Shown here: positions 24,029 through 29,505 of the stretch, piece by piece
Position numbering within the stretch: position 1 is the stretch's first letter
Layout of the letters: each line of letters opens with the position of its first letter
Source: DATLYH01 sp035575035
GTDB lineage: Bacteria; Planctomycetota; Planctomycetia; Gemmatales; Gemmataceae
Length of the DNA stretch: 29,505 nucleotides
NCBI GenBank assembly: GCA_035575035.1
Contig: DATLYH010000063.1
Span: forward strand, 1 to 29,505
Reading direction: 5' to 3'
The notes under the pieces: model-generated
The model's input: the letters and a program-made list of their open reading frames with translations, nothing else
Database searches by the model: none
What the model was told of the DNA's origin: nothing
Position numbers and translations under genes: made by a program

Positions 24029-25360
24029 TCAGGCGAACAATTCGGCGATGGGCGTCGGGTCGCTGACCAGGTGGACCGGCCGGCCGTTCGGCGCGTACAG
24101 GATCTTGCCCGGGTCGATGCCCAGCTTGCGGTACACGGTCGCGGCAAAATTCTCCGGCGACAGCACGCGCTCGACGGCGCTGTAGCCGCGGACATCGGTC
24201 GCGCCAACAACCACACCGCCGGGAGTGCCGCCGCCAGCGAAGAGGACCGACATGGCGTTGGACCAGTGGTCGCGGCCGCCGCGGTTGTTGATCTTCGGCG
24301 TCCGGCCGAACTCGCCCAGCGCCACCACCAGCGTACTCTCCAACAGACCGCGCTGGGCCAGGTCCTCGATGAGGGCGGCAACGGTGTTGTCGAAGGCCGG
24401 CAGCCGCTTGCTCAATGCGGGGAAGATACCCTCATGGTGGTCCCAGCCCCCCTCGTACAGCGTGATGAACGGCACGCCCGCCTCGACCAGCCGCCGGGCC
24501 AACAGCGCCCGCTGACCGAACGGCGTCCGGCCATAGGCGTCGCGCACCCGGTCCGGCTCCCGGTGGATGTCGAAGGCAGCCTGGGCTTCCTTCGAGGAGA
24601 TCAGGTTGAGGCCCTGCTCGTAATGCTCGTCCAAGGCGGCCACCGGGTCGCCCGCAGCCTTGTCGGCGATGCGGAGCATGCGATCGACCTGCCGGCGAAT
24701 CTCCTGACGCGAGGCGAAGCGTTCCCCGGTCAGGCCGCGCGGCAGGGCCACGTCACGCACCCGGAAGTCGGGATTGTTGGGGTTGTCGTCCACCACGAAG
24801 GGGGCATAGCGGGCACCGAGGAAGTTCGGGCCGCCGGAGCGCGACATCTGCGGCATCGAGAAGTAGGCGGGCAGACCGGGCGGCGCGCCGCGCTCATAGG
24901 CGGTGACTGAGCCGAGACTGGGGTGGAAACTGACGAAGGCGCCGCAGCCGACCGGGATGCGCGGCGGAGCGCCGGTCATCATGTAGTGGTTGCCGGCGCC
25001 GTGATTGCCCTGGTCGTGCCGGATCGAGCGGACCACAGCCAGCTTGTCGGCGATGGCCGCCAGCCGCTTCAGGTGCTGCGAGAAGAAGACGCCCGGCACC
25101 TTGGTTGCGATCGGCTCGAACTGGCCGCGGATTTCCTTCGGCGCGTCCGGTTTCGGGTCGAACGTCTCGTAGTGGCTTGGGCCGCCGTCCATCCAGATGA
25201 GGATGCAGCTTTTCGCCGCTGGTGCCGGGGCAGCCGCCGCCGGCGCAGACAGGGCCCGCAGGCGCAGCGCATGGACCAGCCCGCCGCCGAGCAGGACGCC
25301 AAGCCCCAGCTGCAGGCAATCCCGCCGGGTCATCCCATCACAGTTGGTGTGAACGGCCAT
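24029..25360 (-). CDS. DUF1501 family secreted protein (sulfatase-like fold)
   Basis: 443 residues from ATG 25360, with a GGGGGG-rich ribosome site 6 bases upstream. The N-terminus has TRRDCLQLGLGVLLGGGLVHAL, a twin-arginine-type signal, so export is expected. The body matches DUF1501: CILIWMDGGPSHYETFDPKPDAP, VRSIRHDQGNHGAGNHYMMTG, GGWDHHEGIF, VVALGEFGRTPKINNRGGRDHW. The His/Asp set is reminiscent of alkaline phosphatase/sulfatase-type metal sites. DUF1501 genes in planctomycetes almost always sit beside DUF1549/DUF1553 genes, as here (27996-25525, upstream on the same strand). Biochemical function is unproven; a role in handling complex polysaccharides is often suggested. Confidence 0.94.
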   Translation of the reverse strand: MAVHTNCDGMTRRDCLQLGLGVLLGGGLVHALRLRALSAPAAAAPAPAAKSCILIWMDGGPSHYETFDPKPDAPKEIRGQFEPIATKVPGVFFSQHLKRLAAIADKLAVVRSIRHDQGNHGAGNHYMMTGAPPRIPVGCGAFVSFHPSLGSVTAYERGAPPGLPAYFSMPQMSRSGGPNFLGARYAPFVVDDNPNNPDFRVRDVALPRGLTGERFASRQEIRRQVDRMLRIADKAAGDPVAALDEHYEQGLNLISSKEAQAAFDIHREPDRVRDAYGRTPFGQRALLARRLVEAGVPFITLYEGGWDHHEGIFPALSKRLPAFDNTVAALIEDLAQRGLLESTLVVALGEFGRTPKINNRGGRDHWSNAMSVLFAGGGTPGGVVVGATDVRGYSAVERVLSPENFAATVYRKLGIDPGKILYAPNGRPVHLVSDPTPIAELFA

Positions 25361-25400
25361 CGCGTACCCCCCTTGCAATAATTCCTAACAAGCGCTAACT

Positions 25401-25521
25401 TTCAACCGGCCGGCTGACACCGGCCGCTCGCCACACCGGCCGCTCGCTTCACCGGCCGGCTGACGCCGGCCGCTCGCCACACCGGCCGGCTGACACCGGC
25501 CGGCTGACGCCGGCCGCTCGT
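25401..25521. repeat. Array of palindromic repeat units between DUF1549/1553 and DUF1501 genes
   Basis: At least four head-to-tail or inverted copies of a GC-rich unit built from ACCGGCCGGCTGAC, then A or G, then CCGGCCGCTCG, with CC or TT spacers. The units share the CCGGC..GACACCGG and GGCCGCTC parts with single copies at 4923 and 17629. The array fills almost the whole 164-base space, ending 3 bases before the TAA of the upstream gene on the minus strand. It may form multiple stem-loops in the transcript joining the two genes. Confidence 0.88.
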
Positions 25522-25524
25522 CCT

Positions 25525-27996
25525 TTAATCCTTGAACACGAACTCGGGCGTATTAATCAGCGCCCACATCAGGTCTTCGATCACTTGTCGCCGGCTGGTG
25601 CCGTTTCCCTCGAACAGTCTCAGGCAGGTCCGGCGCTCCTCGTCGCTTGGGAATCGACTGTACACCAGAGCATACAGTTCGTCCACGATTTCCGCTGGCG
25701 ATTTCGAGCTGGCCGCCAGTTCGGCCGCTCGCCCCTGGTCACTGGTTACCTTGCGGTGCAGGTTGGGTGAGTTCATCAGATGAAGCGCCTGCACCACTGA
25801 TGTATCGCCGGTGCGCTCGCAGGGCGGGTCCTGGTTGGGGTCGGGCCGGCCGAAGCTGTCCAGGAAGACCGACTGGGACCGTACCGTCCACAATTCCATT
25901 GCCCGCGAGCCCGGCGGCATGGCGGCGAACGTCTCGGGCACCTGGGTGATGTCGCTGATGGCGTCGAGCAGCACCTCGGCCCGCAACCGCTGCCGATAGT
26001 GCCGCGAGTAGTTCCGCGTGTCGGCCGCATTCCGCTCGTTGGGGACCGAACTGAGGCCGTAGACCTCGGAGGTCATGATGGTGCGGAGCAGCTTCTTCAG
26101 GTCGTAGCCCTGCTTGCGGAAGTCGGCCGCCAAAGCGTCGAGTAGCGGGCCGTTGCTCGGCGGGTTGGTGGCCCGCAGGTCGTCCACCGGCTCGACCAGA
26201 CCGCGGCCCATCAAGTCGGCCCAGACCCGGTTGACAATGACCCGGGCAAAGTAGGGGTTGTCATCCGAGACGATCCAGTCCGCCAACACCCGACGCAGAT
26301 CGCCCTCAGCATCGGGAGCCGCCGCCTTGCCAAAGAGCGGCCGGGGACTCATCACCTGACCGGTGGCCGGGTGCTTCACCTCCCGCCGCGGACCGGGGTA
26401 GAAAATCTCCTCGCTTCCCGAGATCGGCGGCGAAATGCCGGTCCCCTTCCGATTGATGCCGGCGAAGTAGGCGGCGAAGCTGTAAAAGTCGTCCTGCCCC
26501 CACACCTCGAACGGATGATGATGACACTTGGCACATTCCAGCCGGATGCCGAGGAAAAGCTGGCTCACCATGGTGGTGATCTCCTCCGGCTCCCGGCGGT
26601 CGCGGAAGACGGTGACCGGCCCGTCGCGGAAGGTGCTTCCCTGGGCGGTGAGGATCTCACGGACGAACTGGTTGTATGGCTTGTTTTGCCGGAAGGCGTC
26701 ACGCAGCCAGGCATCAAGATTGAAGACCGCCTTGATGCCGACGCGGTAGGGGTTCGGCCGGAGCAGGTCGGCCCACTTGTTGGCCCAGTAGTCGGCGTAC
26801 TCGGGCCGTTCCAGCAGGCGATCGACCAGCCGGACGCGCTTGTCGGGCGCCGGGTCGCTCAGGAACTCGCGCACCTCAGCGGGGGTCGGCAGCCGGCCGA
26901 TGGCATCAAGGTAGGCCCGCCGGAGGAATGTGGCGTCGCTGGCCCGCTCCGACGGCGTAAGGCCGAGCCGCTGGAGCTTGTTCCAGACATGTTCGTCGAT
27001 GAAGTTGGCGCGGGGCAGCCGGGCGTAGACCCCGGCGGGCACCGAGCCGGGCAGCGGAATGATCACGTTGCAGACGGCGAATTTCTCCTTGAAGCGGGCC
27101 ATGACCGCTGCTTCACCGGGCAGAGCGCCGGCCTTGATGCGTCCATCGGGGCTGACCGCCGCGATGGTACTGTCGTTCGACTGGAAGGTGGCCAAGTGGG
27201 TCACGTCACAGGTGCTGCCGTCGGAATAATGGGCGGTCACCGCCAGCTGCTGTTCAGCGTGGTTGGCCAGGAGGCGCTCGGCCGGCTCGATGCTGATGCG
27301 CTCCAGCACCGGCGCGTCGGCCGGCTTGCGCGGCGTGCCGGCGGCGATCCAGCGGCGGAGCACCTCGTAATGAGCATCGCCGACCTGGAGCCGCTTGCCG
27401 CCGCCGTGGGATGTTTGCCCGGTCGGCTTGCGCAGCAACAGGCTGTGTTCCGGGGCCGCGGGGAAGAGGCGTCGGCCGCGCCCTTCCTGGACCAGGGCGG
27501 CGAAATCAAAGTCGGGGTCGAAGCCGAGCAGCGACAGCTGGAAGCCGTTCTGCCCGCGCGCCTTGCCGTGGCAGGCCCCCGCGTTGCAGCCCGCCCGGGT
27601 CAGGACCGGGATCACGTCCTGCTCCAGCGTGACCGGCAGGTAACGTTCCCCATCGATCACCCGCACCGTGGCCCGCGCCTGCTGACCGCCGACAGTGACA
27701 AGCACCGTGCCCATGCCGGAGCCGACCGGGGTAGCCACCCCCTCCGCGCTGACCTGCACGACGGCCGGCGTCTCGGAGCGAAACTCGGCCCCACGGGTCA
27801 CGTCCACCACCCGCCCCTCGCGGATCGCGGTGACGATCAACTGTTGCCGGGCCGCCTTGCCGCGCAGGGTGAAATCGGCGGGGAAAACGCTCAGGCTGGG
27901 CCGCGCGTCCGCCTCGGCCCGCGCCGCTGGGGCGAGACCGGCCAGCAGTGCGCCGGCTAACAGGCAGACAGTGGTAACCGATGCGGGTGAGGTCAT
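25525..27996 (-). CDS. DUF1549/DUF1553 (PSCyt2/PSD1) exported protein with Ig-like domains
   Basis: 823 residues from ATG 27996; the frame continues to 28101, but the Sec signal (LLAGALLAGLAPAARA, residues 12-27) begins here. Residues 33-115 are a Big2-like Ig domain. Residues 118-220 hold GCNAGACHGKARGQNGF (C137-x4-C142-H143), typical of this planctomycete group. Residues 232-315 look like a second Big2-type domain. Residues 331-535 are DUF1549 with FIDEHVWNKLQRLGLTPS and a CxxCH motif CAKCHHHPFE (C488-C491-H492). DUF1553 covers about 590-820 (RVIVNRVWADLMGRGLVEPVDD, LDSFGRPDPNQDPPCER). The Cys-His motifs suggest covalent heme, so an envelope electron-transfer role is possible but unproven. 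It is first in the block leading to DUF1501. Confidence 0.95.
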   Translation of the reverse strand: MTSPASVTTVCLLAGALLAGLAPAARAEADARPSLSVFPADFTLRGKAARQQLIVTAIREGRVVDVTRGAEFRSETPAVVQVSAEGVATPVGSGMGTVLVTVGGQQARATVRVIDGERYLPVTLEQDVIPVLTRAGCNAGACHGKARGQNGFQLSLLGFDPDFDFAALVQEGRGRRLFPAAPEHSLLLRKPTGQTSHGGGKRLQVGDAHYEVLRRWIAAGTPRKPADAPVLERISIEPAERLLANHAEQQLAVTAHYSDGSTCDVTHLATFQSNDSTIAAVSPDGRIKAGALPGEAAVMARFKEKFAVCNVIIPLPGSVPAGVYARLPRANFIDEHVWNKLQRLGLTPSERASDATFLRRAYLDAIGRLPTPAEVREFLSDPAPDKRVRLVDRLLERPEYADYWANKWADLLRPNPYRVGIKAVFNLDAWLRDAFRQNKPYNQFVREILTAQGSTFRDGPVTVFRDRREPEEITTMVSQLFLGIRLECAKCHHHPFEVWGQDDFYSFAAYFAGINRKGTGISPPISGSEEIFYPGPRREVKHPATGQVMSPRPLFGKAAAPDAEGDLRRVLADWIVSDDNPYFARVIVNRVWADLMGRGLVEPVDDLRATNPPSNGPLLDALAADFRKQGYDLKKLLRTIMTSEVYGLSSVPNERNAADTRNYSRHYRQRLRAEVLLDAISDITQVPETFAAMPPGSRAMELWTVRSQSVFLDSFGRPDPNQDPPCERTGDTSVVQALHLMNSPNLHRKVTSDQGRAAELAASSKSPAEIVDELYALVYSRFPSDEERRTCLRLFEGNGTSRRQVIEDLMWALINTPEFVFKD

Positions 27997-28189
27997 TGTG
28001 GTCTGCGGGCCAGGGAAGCTTTGCGGATTCTTCCGGTTGCAGGGCAGGTAGGCAGGGTAGGTATATCGACCAGCATCATCCTCGGCGCCCGGTTGGGTCA
28101 TAATTAGTTTATCCGACCGGGCGCCGCGGGACTACCATTTTTTGGCCGGACACGAACTTCGGGCCGGGCTGGGTGTCTCTAGAATAACG

Positions 28190-28945
28190 ATGCCCGCTGC
28201 CCCACCGCAGGAGCATACAAACTACACCCATTTTGCTAAAGTGGACCTGGAGGGCCAGGCGGTCAGCCTGGTACCGCGGCTCCTGGAACTCGTAGCAGGC
28301 TCTCTTTTCGATCGTCGAGGAGTACCTCTGATAAACCTGAAAAAACCCTCCCCGGTTGACTCAGGCTCACCCTGGGATGCACCCGAGCCGGTACTTCTGA
28401 ACACCTGGAAGCACCACGCCGCCACGCTTCGGCAGCGGATTCAGGAAGCGATTGCGGCCGGTCCCGCAGGCCTGGATGAGCTGGCCCGCCGGATGGTGGT
28501 CGTTGGCACCGAGTTGATGGACCTTTACGTCGGCCGCCTCTCGCCCGCTGAGATCGCCGCTCAGGTCCTGGCCGCGCTGCAAGCCGACAACCGGCTGGCA
28601 CCGGGCGCTTACCGAGCCTGGGTGGAGGAAGGCGGCGGCTATCGCATTCTGACCCTGGAAGACGGTTCCCGCTGGGTGCTGCGGCTGGGCGAGACGAACC
28701 GCCATGTCCATATCCACCCCGGCCGCTGGTCACCCCAGACCCGGCGCGTGCGGGCCAACGTGCTCAAGACCGCCGTTATGGTCCTGGCGTATGTCGGTGT
28801 CCACGGCGGCGACCCGATGGACCTGGCACTGGTCAACCACGTTCGCCAGCAGTACCTCGGTCTGGCCCCGCTGGGCAAGGACCTGGCCGGCGACCAAGGC
28901 ATCGGCGCCGTGATCGATGCGCTGCAATCCACCTCGGATAATTGA
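28190..28945 (+). CDS. Hypothetical protein, no recognised domain
   Basis: 251 residues from ATG 28190; a TTG at 28142 would extend it by 16 residues, and neither start has a strong ribosome site. It is soluble, with no signal or membrane segment. The middle (about 75-135) is helical (LRQRIQEAIAAGPAGLDELARRMVVVG). Then LEDGSRWVLRLGETNRHVHIHPGRWS reads as beta strands with a His cluster, and the end is helical (RRVRANVLKTAVMVLAYVGVHGG, DLALVNHVRQQYLG). Codon use and G+C match its neighbours. It is divergent from the DUF1549/1553 gene across about 190 bases. No function is offered; the His-rich HVHIHPG might bind metal, but this is speculative. Confidence 0.7.
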   Translation: MPAAPPQEHTNYTHFAKVDLEGQAVSLVPRLLELVAGSLFDRRGVPLINLKKPSPVDSGSPWDAPEPVLLNTWKHHAATLRQRIQEAIAAGPAGLDELARRMVVVGTELMDLYVGRLSPAEIAAQVLAALQADNRLAPGAYRAWVEEGGGYRILTLEDGSRWVLRLGETNRHVHIHPGRWSPQTRRVRANVLKTAVMVLAYVGVHGGDPMDLALVNHVRQQYLGLAPLGKDLAGDQGIGAVIDALQSTSDN

Positions 28946-29391
28946 TTGCCGGCCCACGCGGTAGAGTGGGAAAGCCGGGGCCTGCTGCCCGACCGCAAGA
29001 GCTTACGGTCGGCTTCTGGCGTGGGATGCTCCGGGAGCACTGGCCCGCACCGCTGTTCCCTCCAGTCCTGCTACTAACTCTATTCCATCTTCTTTCTTTT
29101 TTTCTTGACAAGCGCCTTTCACCTGAGATTCCTGAGATTATAAGGGGGATAGGGTTTGTGGGCATAACCGCCTATCGCTTGAGGAGGCCAGGAGGCATGT
29201 CCCAAGCGAATCACCGGCCGGATGGCTCAACCCGAGCGGCTGCGGCTGACCGGCCCCGCACGCCCTATTTCGCTGGGCGGGTGATTGAGCCACTTTCCCG
29301 ATGAGATAATGACCGGCCGCCGCGTGGGTGGCCCCTTGCGGTGAGGGGCAGGCGGCCGGCAGGGACCCAAGGAGCATCGGAGGAACATCCC
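28946..29391. other. Intergenic region before the last gene
   Basis: About 445 bases with no convincing gene; open frames crossing it have no recognisable features. It contains a T-rich stretch (29088-29104) running into TTGACA (29105-29110) and the short direct repeat CTGAGATT at 29123-29130 and 29132-29139. No -10 box lies at a normal distance. A promoter for the gene at 29392 is probably here, but I cannot place it. Confidence 0.4.
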
Positions 29392-29505
29392 ATGGGAGGC
29401 ACAAAGGGCAACTTCCGTTGGCTGCTGCTGAGCAGTTTGGGCGTCACCCTGCTGGTGTGCAGCTTGGTGCTAACTCCGACCAGTACGACGGTGGGGCAGG
29501 ATACT
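29392..29505 (+). CDS. Exported or membrane-anchored protein, N-terminal part (3' end outside window)
   Basis: Starts at ATG 29392 with GGAGG at 29379-29383, eight bases upstream. Only 38 residues are visible: MGGTKGNFRWLLLSSLGVTLLV, then CSLVLTPTSTTVGQDT. That is a basic N-terminus, a hydrophobic core of about 18 residues and a Thr/Ser-rich stretch, fitting a Sec signal peptide or a single membrane anchor. The rest lies beyond the window, so no family can be named. Confidence 0.75.
   Translation, partial: MGGTKGNFRWLLLSSLGVTLLVCSLVLTPTSTTVGQDT

Noticed and set aside
25401..25521. CRISPR array
   Set aside because: Units are themselves palindromes of about 25-30 bases with 2-4 base gaps and mixed orientation; no unique spacers and no cas genes.
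26371..27960. Plus-strand open frame of 529 codons
   Set aside because: Antisense to the DUF1549/1553 gene. Translation is low-complexity Gly/Ala/Arg-rich with no domain; an effect of high third-position G+C.
29105..29144. Promoter TTGACA with TATAAG
   Set aside because: The spacer is about 27 bases, far outside the usable range, and no -10 lies at 16-18 bases.
28942..29304. Plus-strand open frame of 120 codons
   Set aside because: One short hydrophobic patch, otherwise no features, no ribosome site, and it overlaps the end of the preceding gene.

Overview
The window looks like a chromosomal stretch from a planctomycete, most likely of the Gemmataceae/Gemmatales type. The evidence is the high G+C coding sequence together with a family set typical of that group. 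This set includes a DUF1559 pseudopilin-like protein with a tiny lipoprotein behind it, a DUF1549/DUF1553 (PSCyt2/PSD1) protein next to a DUF1501 protein, a Tat-exported Gfo/Idh/MocA oxidoreductase, a Ser/Thr kinase with a Gemmata-style N-terminal domain, and an Rpn/DUF4351 nuclease-like protein. No rRNA, tRNA, CRISPR array, insertion sequence or phage gene was seen. All calls come from reading the sequence; no database search was run.

Layout. 1-2.7 kb: the tail of a HAD phosphatase, an FHA-GAF-histidine kinase, and a decayed addiction-module/ParE-type toxin-antitoxin pair. 2.7-8 kb: mug (mismatch uracil glycosylase), divergent from an NCS1 nucleobase permease. The permease is convergent with mmsA, a CoA-acylating (methyl)malonate-semialdehyde dehydrogenase. 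Permease plus dehydrogenase fits uptake and reductive breakdown of pyrimidines or related compounds. A secreted Gfo/Idh/MocA oxidoreductase follows. 8-10.5 kb: a repeat-rich gap, then two proline-rich exported proteins that appear to share a small C-terminal domain and flank a PilZ protein; the first is cut by an in-frame TGA. 10.6-13.2 kb: a tartrate/D-malate-type dehydrogenase and an Lgt whose periplasmic loop carries a PDZ-containing insertion. 13.3-18.8 kb (minus strand): an Rpn-like protein, a sigma-70 family factor, and a three-part Ser/Thr kinase-receiver-HD-GYP protein. 19.2-20.5 kb: the DUF1559 protein and its small lipoprotein. 21.1 kb: a tyrosine-rich secreted protein with a terminator. 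21.5-28 kb (minus strand): DUF1549/DUF1553, DUF1501, a two-gene HEPN module, then a PPC-domain exported protein. 28.2 kb to the end: an unrecognised protein and the start of another exported protein.

Most notable. (1) A GC-rich palindromic element occurs at three places. In one it encodes the linker of the kinase-receiver-HD-GYP protein in frame, and in another it supplies the last codons and stop of mmsA. (2) A HEPN RNase-like gene overlaps by ATGA a small partner that lacks the usual MNT motifs, making it a candidate variant toxin-antitoxin or defence pair. (3) Lgt carries a large PDZ-containing insertion. (4) One protein joins Ser/Thr phosphorylation, a receiver and a c-di-GMP phosphodiesterase domain. 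(5) A small shared C-terminal domain appears on two otherwise different exported proteins.
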